Shown here: positions 37,972-46,055 of the stretch, in pieces
How the letters are laid out: each line of letters starts with the position of its first letter
Position numbering within the stretch: position 1 is the stretch's first letter
Assembly (NCBI RefSeq): GCF_020166515.1
Contig: NZ_JAINZT010000006.1
Span: 186,001-250,000, forward strand
Direction of reading: 5' to 3'
Source of the DNA: Robertkochia flava
GTDB lineage: Bacteria; Bacteroidota; Bacteroidia; Flavobacteriales; Flavobacteriaceae
DNA: 64,000 nt
Position numbers and translations under genes: made by a program
Notes under the pieces: generated by a model
What the model was told of the DNA's origin: nothing
The model's database searches: none
The model's input: only the letters and a program-made list of their open reading frames with translations

Positions 37972-38841
37972 TCAGATACGGGGTGTAATGGTGATTGCGG
38001 TCAGAAGTTCTTTATAATCCATCTTTTTAAGGTCCTGATCTGCGAAGAACGGACTTAGTTTGTCATTCTTAAAATAATAAAGTTCCCAGCGTTTTCCGGA
38101 ATATTCCAGGGCAGACAGGTTTTCCACCCAGTCTCCGGAATTAAGATAGAGGCAGGTACCGTGCTTATTTACTTTTCTAATCATCCTGGGCTGATGAATG
38201 TGACCACAGATCACATATTTATAGTGGTTTGCAATGGCCAGGTCAGCGGCCACATTTTCAAAGTCGTGAATGTATTTTACTGCCTTTTTTACGCTGTCTT
38301 TGATTTTTTTACTGAGGGAGTACCGTTCTTTTCCAAGAAATAACAAAATTTTATTTAAGACCCTGTTGATCAATATCAAAAGGTCATAACCCCAGCCTCC
38401 AAGGCGTGCCAGCCATTTTGTGTGTCGCATAGAAGCATCGAATACATCTCCGTGAAAAAACCAGGCTTTTTTACCGCTAAGATTCAGTACCAGTTTATTG
38501 ACAACATGTATTTTCCCCAGTTTAATATCGGTGAATTTGCGTAACATTTCATCGTGATTACCGGTGATGTAATACACCTCTGTACCCTTAGCGGCCATGT
38601 CGAGGATCTTTTTTATAACCAGGAGGTGTTGCCTGGGGAAATACCTTTTACGAAACTGCCATATATCGATGATATCGCCGTTAAGCACCAGGATCCCGGG
38701 GTCTATACTGTTCAGATAGGTGAGCAATTCTTCCGCATGACATCCGAAGGTGCCCAGATGGGTATCTGAAATTACAGCAAGTTCAATTTTGCGCTTCCTC
38801 AAAATAATTATTCTTTTACGTCGCAAGTAAATACATTTCAC
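37972..38841 (-). CDS. Metallophosphoesterase, LpxH-like (UDP-2,3-diacylglucosamine diphosphatase)
   Basis: 289 residues if started at ATG 38841; family members usually begin near KIELAVISDTHLG, so a TTG at 38802 is a possible true start. The metal-binding motifs are complete: SDTHLG, LNGDIIDIW, YITGNHDEML, WFFHGDVFD and CGHIHQPRM. The RHTKWLARLGGWGYD segment and the C-terminal LNSGDWVENLSALEY are typical of the LpxH/LpxH2 type. It should cut UDP-2,3-diacylglucosamine to lipid X in lipid A synthesis. Confidence 0.85.
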   Translation of the reverse strand: MKCIYLRRKRIIILRKRKIELAVISDTHLGTFGCHAEELLTYLNSIDPGILVLNGDIIDIWQFRKRYFPRQHLLVIKKILDMAAKGTEVYYITGNHDEMLRKFTDIKLGKIHVVNKLVLNLSGKKAWFFHGDVFDASMRHTKWLARLGGWGYDLLILINRVLNKILLFLGKERYSLSKKIKDSVKKAVKYIHDFENVAADLAIANHYKYVICGHIHQPRMIRKVNKHGTCLYLNSGDWVENLSALEYSGKRWELYYFKNDKLSPFFADQDLKKMDYKELLTAITITPRI

Positions 38842-38942
38842 GAGCTTTTGTATTACCTGATTTTTAAGCCTTTATGATCTTCACGTTACAACAGTGTAAA
38901 GGCCTGGTAAATAAGTTTAAATTACCTTAATCCGCATTAATT

Positions 38943-38972
38943 TTTGATTATTGGCTTTTACGTCTATTTTTG
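38943..38972 (+). promoter_or_regulatory. Promoter of aroC
   Basis: TTTG (38943-38946), 18 nt, TATTTTTG (38965-38972), both near-consensus, followed 16 nt later by the ATG at 38989. Same spacing as the TlpA-like promoter. Confidence 0.65.
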
Positions 38973-38988
38973 TTCAAAAACCAACTTA

Positions 38989-40053
38989 ATGGCAGGAAAT
39001 TCCTTTGGCAATCTATTTAAAGTAAGCACTTTTGGAGAATCACATGGTGAGGCCCTGGGAGGTGTTGTTGATGGTTGCCCTGCAGGCATCACACTGGATA
39101 CAGCTAAGATCCAGGCTGAATTGGAAAGGCGCAGACCGGGCCAATCGGCTATCGTTACCCAGCGAAAAGAACCGGATCACCTAAGGATCTTATCCGGGGT
39201 GTTCGAAGGAAAAACTACCGGGACCCCGATCGGATTCATCATTGAAAACACCAACCAGCGTTCCGGAGACTATTCCCATATCAAAGATCAATACCGTCCA
39301 TCACATGCCGATAAGGTATACGATGAAAAATATGGATTTCGTGACTACAGGGGAGGAGGTAGAAGTTCTGCCAGAGAAACCGCCAGCAGAGTAGTGGCTG
39401 GTGCCATTGCAAAACAATTTCTGGAGGGCGTGAATATTCAGGCCTATGTCTCTTCGGTTGGCCCGCTCCATCTTAACGTGCCATATGCCGAACTTGACCT
39501 CCCCGCAGCCGAAAAAAACCCGGTTCGATGTCCGGACGCCACCATGGCTGCAGAGATGGAAGCATATATCCGCGAGATCAGAAAAGCGGGAGACACCGTG
39601 GGAGGCGTGATCACTTGCGTGGTTCAGGGATTACCTGCAGGACTGGGAGAACCTGCCTTTGATAAATTGCATGCCGACCTGGGAAAAGCAATGCTTTCCA
39701 TCAATGCCGTGAAAGGTTTTGAATACGGGAGTGGATTTGAGGGAGCTGCCATGAAAGGTAGTGAGCACAATGACCTCTATAACCCTGACGGCACTACCAA
39801 AACCAATTTCTCAGGAGGCATTCAGGGCGGTATCAGTAACGGGATGGACATCTATTTTCGGGTGGCCTTTAAGCCGGTGGCAACGATCATGCAAAAGCAG
39901 GAAACTATCGACAGTGCGGGCAACCCGGTGGAAATGCAGGGGAAAGGAAGGCATGACCCTTGTGTTGTGCCCAGGGCCGTGCCTATTGTCGAGGCCATGG
40001 CGGCCTTGGTTCTTGCAGACCATATGTTAATAAAACGAAGTAATAAGAAATAA
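38989..40053 (+). CDS. aroC: Chorismate synthase
   Basis: 354 residues from the ATG at 38989, where the invariant opening [20 protein letters not shown] begins; the longer frame starts inside the promoter. Other signatures are [30 protein letters not shown] and the FMN-related [17 protein letters not shown] with [14 protein letters not shown]. It makes chorismate from EPSP, using reduced FMN, as the last step of the shikimate pathway. The downstream symporter gene starts 15 nt later and is probably cotranscribed. Confidence 0.95.
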   Translation: MAGNSFGNLFKVSTFGESHGEALGGVVDGCPAGITLDTAKIQAELERRRPGQSAIVTQRKEPDHLRILSGVFEGKTTGTPIGFIIENTNQRSGDYSHIKDQYRPSHADKVYDEKYGFRDYRGGGRSSARETASRVVAGAIAKQFLEGVNIQAYVSSVGPLHLNVPYAELDLPAAEKNPVRCPDATMAAEMEAYIREIRKAGDTVGGVITCVVQGLPAGLGEPAFDKLHADLGKAMLSINAVKGFEYGSGFEGAAMKGSEHNDLYNPDGTTKTNFSGGIQGGISNGMDIYFRVAFKPVATIMQKQETIDSAGNPVEMQGKGRHDPCVVPRAVPIVEAMAALVLADHMLIKRSNKK

Positions 40054-40068
40054 CCCAAAATCACGTAC

Positions 40069-41499
40069 ATGAAAAAACTTGCGCTGCATTGGCAAATTAT
40101 AATAGGTTTAATTCTGGGGATCATCTGGGCGCTTCTTTCCAGTAAATTCGGGTGGAGTGAATTTACCCTGAACTGGATCGCACCCTTCGGGACCATTTTT
40201 ATCAACCTGCTTAAGCTCATAGCCGTACCCCTGGTATTGTTCTCTATCATAAACGGGGTAGCCAATATTGGTGATCCTTCAAGTTTGGGAAGAATGGGAG
40301 GGAAGACCCTGCTGGCCTACCTGTTAACGACCATCCTTTCGGTTACCGTGGGACTTACCCTGGTGAACCTGATGAAACCCGGGAAGCTCATAGATGAACA
40401 AAGCCGAATCGATAACAGGATAAGTTATGAATTATGGGCATCGTCCCAGGGCCTGCAGATTAAAGACGGGGTAAATTACCTTAAGGATCCGGAATACTTT
40501 CAAAGAGCCCAGGAAATCTCTGAGGTAACCAAATCAGAATTACAGGATGCCACGGTAAATGAGAAGATGCAAACCGCCAACAAGGCTAAAGAGGCGGGCC
40601 CTTTACAACCTTTGGTGGATATAGTTCCGCAGAATATCTTTTTATCCCTGGGGGATAATGGCCTGATGCTTCAGGTGATATTCTTTGCACTGTTCTTTGG
40701 AGTGAGCTTGCTGTTTATTCCAAGAGATAAGGCCCAACCGGTGATGAGTTTCATCGATGGAGTTATGGAGGTATTTCTGAAGATGGTAGACCTGGTAATG
40801 CGGGCTGCTCCGTTCTTTGTTTTTGCATTGCTGGCAGGCGTGGTTGGCCAAATGGCAGGCGATGATATCAATAAGGTAACAGAGATCTTTAAAGGGTTGA
40901 GCTGGTATTCGCTTGCGGTATTCCTGGGGCTGGTGCTCATGATCTTCGTGATCTATCCCCTCATTATTAAAACTTTTACAAAAGGAATCTCTTATATCGG
41001 ATTCTTTAAAGCCATGAGTCCTGCCCAGACACTTGCCTTTTCAACCTCCAGCAGTGCAGCAACACTTCCCGTTACCATGGAGTGCGTTGAAGATAATCTT
41101 GGGGTAGACAAAAAGATCACAAGTTTCGTGCTGCCTATCGGAGCAACCGTGAACATGGACGGCACCTGTTTGTACCAGGCAGTGGCAGTGGTTTTTCTGG
41201 CTCAGTTGCATATGATCGACCTCACCCTGGGACAGCAGTTAACCATCGTTTTAACGGCAACCCTGGCTTCAATCGGCTCTGCAGCGGTACCAAGTGCCGG
41301 ATTGGTGATGCTGATCATCGTGTTGCAATCGGTAGGGTTGAATCCTGCATGGATCGCCATCATCTTACCTGTAGACCGAATCCTGGATATGTGCCGTACG
41401 GTGGTAAACGTAACAGGAGACGCTACCGTATCATCCCTGATAGCAAAAAGTGAGGGAATGTTGAATTATCCAGGGAAAAATCTGAGGAAAGGATATTAA
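40069..41499 (+). CDS. Dicarboxylate/amino-acid:cation symporter (DAACS, GltP/DctA-like)
   Basis: 476 residues with the DAACS topology. The serine-rich hairpin FSTSSSAATLPVT (HP1) and the NMDGT motif of helix 7 (ATVNMDGTCLYQAVAVVF) are present, as is the second hairpin ASIGSAAVPSAGLVML, with DRILDMCRTVVNVTGD at the end. A polar insertion of about 100 residues after the third helix (RIDNRISYELWASSQG...) is longer than in E. coli GltP. It should take up glutamate, aspartate or C4-dicarboxylates with Na+ or H+. Confidence 0.9.
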   Translation: MKKLALHWQIIIGLILGIIWALLSSKFGWSEFTLNWIAPFGTIFINLLKLIAVPLVLFSIINGVANIGDPSSLGRMGGKTLLAYLLTTILSVTVGLTLVNLMKPGKLIDEQSRIDNRISYELWASSQGLQIKDGVNYLKDPEYFQRAQEISEVTKSELQDATVNEKMQTANKAKEAGPLQPLVDIVPQNIFLSLGDNGLMLQVIFFALFFGVSLLFIPRDKAQPVMSFIDGVMEVFLKMVDLVMRAAPFFVFALLAGVVGQMAGDDINKVTEIFKGLSWYSLAVFLGLVLMIFVIYPLIIKTFTKGISYIGFFKAMSPAQTLAFSTSSSAATLPVTMECVEDNLGVDKKITSFVLPIGATVNMDGTCLYQAVAVVFLAQLHMIDLTLGQQLTIVLTATLASIGSAAVPSAGLVMLIIVLQSVGLNPAWIAIILPVDRILDMCRTVVNVTGDATVSSLIAKSEGMLNYPGKNLRKGY

Positions 41500-41522
41500 A
41501 AATCCTGTATTGATATAGATTG

Positions 41523-41551
41523 AAAACGCCCTTTACCAGGGGCGTTTTTTT
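41523..41551 (+). terminator. Intrinsic terminator after the symporter gene
   Basis: Stem AAAACGCCC/GGGCGTTTT with an 8-nt loop and a T-run, 24 nt after the stop. It closes the aroC-symporter operon. Confidence 0.85.
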
Positions 41552-41733
41552 ATGGATCAAATTTTCGTCATTAAAGAAAATAGACCATCTGATTTTTCAC
41601 ATACAAAAATCGCACTTACACAACATTTATTTGAAACCAAAGCAGGATGTGGCTATTTTTAAATTTAAGATAAAACAGGAATTATTTTACAGCCCCAAAA
41701 TATGAGCCTTCAAATCTTACCTGAATCCTGCTT

Positions 41734-41771
41734 AAAAAAGCTTTTGGACCAAAAAGACCGAAAGCTTTTTT
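41734..41771 (+). terminator. Terminator/attenuator-like hairpin before the Hpt gene
   Basis: Perfect 11-bp inverted repeat (AAAAAAGCTTT at 41734-41744, AAAGCTTTTTT at 41761-41771) with a 16-nt loop, ending in T-rich sequence. It lies only 14 nt upstream of the Hpt start, so it would interrupt the leader of that operon unless the promoter is even closer. Confidence 0.6.
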
Positions 41772-41784
41772 ATCATTTTTAACA

Positions 41785-42189
41785 GTGTTGTGTAACCCCC
41801 AAACCGAAAAGAAATTGATTTTGAGCACTACAGATAAAACATACCGGGCCAATATCTTTAAACTGTTCGAATACTGTTTGAACGACAGAGAGAACCTGGA
41901 AGAATTGTTAAAGCTTTTGCATGAACGTGTGGAAGAATTTTTGGCTTCGGCCAGAATGTACCTGAAAGCAAAAGACCGTTTTTCCATTGCGAGGGTAAGT
42001 CATCGCTTAAGGAACAGTTTATTAATGATCGAAGCCAAGGGATTGCTGGACTTTCTGGATATTATTGAACACGAATGTCAGCAATTGGATTCTATTGTAT
42101 TTCTGGAGAAACTCCTCGAGGACTTTGAAGCGGAATACAAGCTGGTAGATGCCGATATTCAACAACAAATGAAAAGACTCTATGCCTGA
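41785..42189 (+). CDS. Hpt-like histidine phosphotransfer protein
   Basis: 134 residues from a GTG at 41785; no ATG is available near the start, and a downstream TTG is also possible. It is an all-helical protein with the Hpt core motif ARVSHRLRNSLLMIEAKGL: the phosphorylatable His73 is kept, while the usual Lys three residues later is Arg. Length and charge fit a stand-alone Hpt module that relays phosphate between receivers. It overlaps the following receiver gene by 8 nt (stop TGA after its ATG), so the two are translationally coupled. Family assignment rests on one motif and is moderate. Confidence 0.6.
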   Translation: MLCNPQTEKKLILSTTDKTYRANIFKLFEYCLNDRENLEELLKLLHERVEEFLASARMYLKAKDRFSIARVSHRLRNSLLMIEAKGLLDFLDIIEHECQQLDSIVFLEKLLEDFEAEYKLVDADIQQQMKRLYA

Positions 42190-42559
42190 TAAGAAACTGA
42201 TATTAATAGCTGAGGAAGATAAAATGCAGGCTACTTTACTGGCCTTTCGTTTGCGCCGCAATGGTTACCGGGTGGAACAGGTTAGCCATGGAGAAGCAGC
42301 CTTAAAATTTCTCAAAAATTACAATCCCGACATGATCATTTGTGGAATAGAAATGCCGGGGCTCCATACATTTGATTTTCTGAAACTCATTCGCAAAAAA
42401 TACACCAGAGATCTTCCGGTGGTGATTCTTACCCATGAATCAGAGAACCGGCTTCATTCCAAATTGTTTGAGGCAGGAGCAACCGAATGTATCACCAAAC
42501 CTGTAGATCCTTCCCTCTTCCTCGATATGGTAGAGGTGGAAATGGGAAGTTATCAGTAA
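42182..42559 (+). CDS. Response-regulator receiver domain protein lacking the phospho-acceptor Asp
   Basis: 125 residues, a single receiver domain with no output domain. The acidic pair (Glu12, Asp13), Thr84 in VVILTHES and Lys106 in TKPVDP are all in place. The residue that should be the phosphorylated Asp is Gly55 (NPDMIICGIEMPG). It therefore cannot be phosphorylated in the normal way and may act as a pseudo-receiver that binds a partner. It overlaps the upstream Hpt-like gene by 8 nt. This is CheY-like only in fold. Confidence 0.85.
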   Translation: MPDKKLILIAEEDKMQATLLAFRLRRNGYRVEQVSHGEAALKFLKNYNPDMIICGIEMPGLHTFDFLKLIRKKYTRDLPVVILTHESENRLHSKLFEAGATECITKPVDPSLFLDMVEVEMGSYQ

Positions 42560-43079
42560 ACCCGCGGATACAAGAGCGTTCCATTTAGCGCAGTTGTAAT
42601 TGGTCAACGAATCCAATTTCAAACATCGGACTGATTTACAGGGGCATATAAGACCGTAAGACCCTTAAAGATCATTTGTTTACAACGGGTTATAATGCCT
42701 ACACAACATAAAGTTTCAAGATTCCTCTTTAGAGCATACTTTTATAATGCTCTTGAAGGTGAACCCTAAATAGGCCTTCGGGAACTTGACCAAAATATCA
42801 CCTGCAAAATTTGCCTGAGCTTAACCTAATTATGCGGGATAAAATTTAAAGTTACAGACTGGAAGGTTCCGGTTAATATGGAGTCCTTTCATCTAAAAGT
42901 CAGTTTTTTCGGGTTTTCATTAAAACCGATTGGTTGTTTTCATTGTCGGCCTTTTGTCTTTTAATCCAGTGATACCTACGCAGGATTAAAAGTCAGAAGG
43001 CCGGCTTCATTTCACAATACTTTAAGATTTCTTTATCAGGGAAAATTCGTATCTTTTTTAAGAAAAAAATGCTATTTAA
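42560..43079. other. 520-bp non-coding spacer
   Basis: No credible open reading frame on either strand. A weak 7-bp hairpin is at 42731-42753 and a large inverted repeat at 42945-43005. A relaxed -7-like TATCTTTT (43050-43057) precedes the 43080 gene. I see no RNA gene by motif. Confidence 0.6.
42945..43005. repeat. Long imperfect inverted repeat (23-bp arms)
   Basis: Arms 42945-42967 and 42983-43005 pair at 20 Watson-Crick and 2 G-T positions out of 23, with a single mismatch and a 15-nt loop. Neither side has a T-run, so it is not a typical intrinsic terminator. Possibilities are a structured leader RNA of the 43080 gene or a REP/MITE-type element. Confidence 0.75.
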
Positions 43080-44384
43080 ATGAATAAAATGCAAACCCTA
43101 TTTAATCATAAGAGTATTTATCTGCTTTTCTTTCTGTTTCTTACCGGAGCCGTTGCCCAAAACACTCCCGAAACTGCCGTGAGCCAGGATTCGACCTCAG
43201 TTAAGGAATTCAAAGGAAATGTAATCGGTTCAGATACTGAGGAACCCCTTGTATTTGCCACCCTTACCGTGGAAGGCACCAACATAAGTACCATTACCAA
43301 TGCAGAAGGCGACTTCTCTCTTAAGGTACCTGTGGCATTGGCGGAGGGATACATTAATGTTTCCTTCCTGGGATATCAATCAAAACAGATAAGTTTAAAC
43401 CGCTTTACCCGTAATGGTAATACCATTGCACTTACCCCTGCTGCGATTGCCCTGGAGGAGGTTAGTGTGAGCAGTCCAAAAAATGCACTCAACCTGGTTC
43501 AGAGCATGCTCAGTAAAAGGGGGGACAACTATATTTCCCAACCGGTCAAAATGACTGCTTTTTACAGGGAAACCATTAAAAAGCGCAGAAGAGACGCCTC
43601 CTTATCGGAAGCTGTGGTGCAAATCTATAAGCAGCCCAATAAAAGTTCCAGAAACGATATCGTTACGCTTTATAAATCCCGAAAAAACACGGATTATGAT
43701 CGCCTGGATACGGTGTCGGTGAAACTACAAGGGGGACCATTTACCCCTCTATTTCTGGATCTGATGAAATATCCGGAGAATATTTTCACCGATGATATGA
43801 TTGAAGCCTACATTTTTACTTTGGAGCAACCCACCCAGGTAAATGGAAATACGGTTTATGTGGTCAACTTCAGACAGCATGAAAACATCGTTAATCCGCT
43901 TTATTACGGAAAACTCTACATAGACACCGACACGCATGCCCTGGTTAGTGCGGTGTTCAATCTCAATGTGGAAAACAGGGACATGGCCAGCGATCTACTG
44001 GTTCGTAAGAAACCGCCACGTACTTCTGTATATCCTACCAATGCGGCATACCGGGTAGATTACAGGATCAAAAATGGCAAATGGTACTACGGATACAGTA
44101 ACGTACAACTGGCCGTGGTTGTCGATAAAAAGGGAAAATTGTTCAATTCAAAATATTACCTGAGCAGTGAAATGGCTATTACCGATTGGGAACCCTTTGA
44201 CAGTGATGTGCGCATTCCAGGGAAGGAGCGGCTGCGTCCTACGGTTATTATATCGGATGAGGCGTCAGGGTTCTCAGACCCTGATTTCTGGGGGCCGTTT
44301 AATGTGATAGAACCAGAGAAGTCCATTGAATCTGCTATCGAGAAAATCCAGCGGCAGTTGGAGAAAGACGATAATTCCAAATGA
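43080..44384 (+). CDS. Envelope protein with CarboxypepD-type N-terminal domain
   Basis: 434 residues. A signal peptide (FFLFLTGAVAQ) is followed by a carboxypeptidase-regulatory-like beta-sandwich (about 42-125; FKGNVIGSDTEEPLVFATLTVEG ... ITNAEGDFSLKVP, ISLNRFTRNGN). The rest is a beta-rich region with conserved-looking SNVQLAVVVDKKGKLFNSKYY. This is the front half of the layout used by TonB-dependent receptors, but with no plug or barrel; similar proteins of Bacteroidota are outer-membrane-associated and of unknown function. A terminator follows directly, so it appears to be monocistronic. Confidence 0.8.
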   Translation: MNKMQTLFNHKSIYLLFFLFLTGAVAQNTPETAVSQDSTSVKEFKGNVIGSDTEEPLVFATLTVEGTNISTITNAEGDFSLKVPVALAEGYINVSFLGYQSKQISLNRFTRNGNTIALTPAAIALEEVSVSSPKNALNLVQSMLSKRGDNYISQPVKMTAFYRETIKKRRRDASLSEAVVQIYKQPNKSSRNDIVTLYKSRKNTDYDRLDTVSVKLQGGPFTPLFLDLMKYPENIFTDDMIEAYIFTLEQPTQVNGNTVYVVNFRQHENIVNPLYYGKLYIDTDTHALVSAVFNLNVENRDMASDLLVRKKPPRTSVYPTNAAYRVDYRIKNGKWYYGYSNVQLAVVVDKKGKLFNSKYYLSSEMAITDWEPFDSDVRIPGKERLRPTVIISDEASGFSDPDFWGPFNVIEPEKSIESAIEKIQRQLEKDDNSK

Positions 44385-44408
44385 TCTGCTATTTTTGACA
44401 TATTTAAC

Positions 44409-44437
44409 AGGTAAGATTCCTTGGATCTTACCTTTTG
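44409..44437 (+). terminator. Intrinsic terminator after the CarboxypepD-like gene
   Basis: 9-bp stem (AGGTAAGAT/ATCTTACCT) with a 7-nt loop and a short T-run, 24 nt after the stop. Confidence 0.7.
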
Positions 44438-44487
44438 GCACTATTTTAGCTGTAACAGAGGAGAAGAACTATTTGTAAACCGAAACA

Positions 44488-45120
44488 ATGAAACACATTC
44501 TTTCCTACATATTCATCTTTGGTGTTCTGTGTATTTCAGGAACAGGGATTGCTCTGGCCCAGGAATTACCTGCTAATCCTGTGAAGATCGAGGGAATTAA
44601 TGTGAAGAAGGAAAAGAACGATAATTCCCTTAATCTCCTCAATCTTCCTAAAACCAATACCTCTTCCTTATCCGATCTTAAGGAAAATAAGAATTTCATG
44701 GTCAAGGAGGAATTTATGGATCCCGGAGAGCAGTATAAACGCAAAACCAATAAGCCGGAAGGGGAGAACCAGATGGGGGCTACCAGCAACCAGTTTCTTG
44801 GGGATTTCAGAAGTAACGGGAAGTTTGTGAAAATTGTTTGCCGGGATCATCAATATGTTGACGGAGACCGGGTACGAATTCTCATGAATGATCGTGTTGT
44901 GCAACCCAATGTCTTACTGGACGCCTCTTATAAGGGTATTTATGTTGACCTGGAAACCGGTTTCAATAAAATAGATTTTCTTGCTTTAAACCAGGGTAGT
45001 TCCGGGCCAAATACTGCTGCTCTTGCCGTTTTCGATGACCAGGGCAACCTGATTTCTGTTAAAGAGTGGAACCTCGCAACAGGGGTTAAAGCAACCATGA
45101 TCATAGTAAAAGATCACTGA
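44488..45120 (+). CDS. Secreted protein of unknown function
   Basis: 210 residues. Signal peptide (residues 1-25, ending GIALAQ). A long polar linker (about 30-100, rich in Asn, Lys and Glu) precedes a compact beta domain (about 105-210; FVKIVCRDHQYVDGDRVRILMNDRVV, KGIYVDLETGFNKIDFLALNQGSSGPN, TAALAVFDDQGNLIS). The beta domain looks like an extracellular jelly-roll type fold, but I recognise no family. The 44385-44487 spacer carries the previous gene's terminator. Confidence 0.75.
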   Translation: MKHILSYIFIFGVLCISGTGIALAQELPANPVKIEGINVKKEKNDNSLNLLNLPKTNTSSLSDLKENKNFMVKEEFMDPGEQYKRKTNKPEGENQMGATSNQFLGDFRSNGKFVKIVCRDHQYVDGDRVRILMNDRVVQPNVLLDASYKGIYVDLETGFNKIDFLALNQGSSGPNTAALAVFDDQGNLISVKEWNLATGVKATMIIVKDH

Positions 45121-45297
45121 TCCTTTATTCTACGGCCCGATCGTATTCCCCATATTTCAGCAATGTTATACCTCCTTGTTTTAATGGAGTCTTCCTGTTT
45201 TTCTTTATTCAAATTCGGAATACATCCTGCGTAATTAACTGTAAATGTGTAAATTGCATATTGAAGAAGGATATGTATTTCAGTTAAATATGTAGAT

Positions 45298-45996
45298 ATG
45301 ACCACCGAAGCAAATAACCCAACCGACAAAAAATCAGAAGAATTTGGAAAACGCGTCCTGTCCGCAGTTCCCCACATTTATCCTTATTTAAAACACCGCC
45401 TGTATATTGCTGAGAGTTCGGGTATCATTCCCAGGAATATGTACAAGGCAAATGGATTGCTCGACGATGCCATTCTGGACCTGTATGAGGAGTCAGACCA
45501 ACTGGAGGACGATATGAAACTAAAGCTCCGCTTATTCGCTCTGGTAGAAAAAAGGCTTGATGAACTTTATGAAAAGGAGTCTTTTCATAAGGACACCATG
45601 AGTACCAGTGGCATTCTTCGGAAGGAATTAAAAACGCTGGAGGAAAACTTCTTTATGGATGCAGATGAAGATATGGTGATGAGCGAAGACCTTGATGATA
45701 TCTCCTACCATCAGCACGACCATGACAAAACTGTAGTGTTATATGACGATGCCCAGAAGAACATTATTCAGACCCTGGAATTAACGGATGCGACGCGAAA
45801 CCTGGATAAGGACGAACGTATTATACTTAATAAGATCTATACCTGGCTTCCTCGAAAAACGTCCAATATCCTGGACCTGTTTGTGTTTGGGAAAATGTCG
45901 GTGGATGAAATCGCAGAGATCAAAGCGGTAAACCGAGAGGAGATTCAACAGCTCATGCTGGCAGTTCGAAAAAGCTTCAGAAAAAATCTTGGATAA
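45298..45996 (+). CDS. Sigma-70-region-like cytoplasmic protein (tentative)
   Basis: 232 residues, no signal peptide. The N-terminal part (YPYLKHRLYIAESSGIIP ... LLDDAILDLYEES) has the helical pattern of sigma region 2. The C-terminal part (FVFGKMSVDEIAEIKAVNREEIQQLMLAVRKSF) closely resembles sigma region 4, with an HTH between EIAEI and the recognition helix REEIQQLMLAVR. Between them lies an acidic segment with a histidine cluster (YHQHDHDK). It may be a divergent ECF sigma factor or a sigma-derived DNA-binding protein. No anti-sigma gene is next to it. Confidence 0.55.
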   Translation: MTTEANNPTDKKSEEFGKRVLSAVPHIYPYLKHRLYIAESSGIIPRNMYKANGLLDDAILDLYEESDQLEDDMKLKLRLFALVEKRLDELYEKESFHKDTMSTSGILRKELKTLEENFFMDADEDMVMSEDLDDISYHQHDHDKTVVLYDDAQKNIIQTLELTDATRNLDKDERIILNKIYTWLPRKTSNILDLFVFGKMSVDEIAEIKAVNREEIQQLMLAVRKSFRKNLG

Positions 45997-45998
45997 AA

Positions 45999-46027
45999 AA
46001 AAGAGGAGCTTTAAAGGCTCCTCTTTT
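45999..46027. terminator. Bidirectional terminator between the sigma-like and OmpA-like genes
   Basis: 11-bp perfect stem (AAAAGAGGAGC/GCTCCTCTTTT) with a 7-nt loop, flanked by A- and T-runs between two convergent stops. Confidence 0.85.
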
Positions 46028-46055
46028 CGTGTTAACATATAATAATCTGCTTGAC

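Noticed and set aside
41520-41705. 61-codon plus-strand frame after the symporter gene
   Set aside because: It runs straight through the terminator hairpin at 41523-41551 and has no recognisable motif.
42945-43005. Integron attC site
   Set aside because: No integrase gene, no cassette array and no recognisable core sites at the ends of the inverted repeat.
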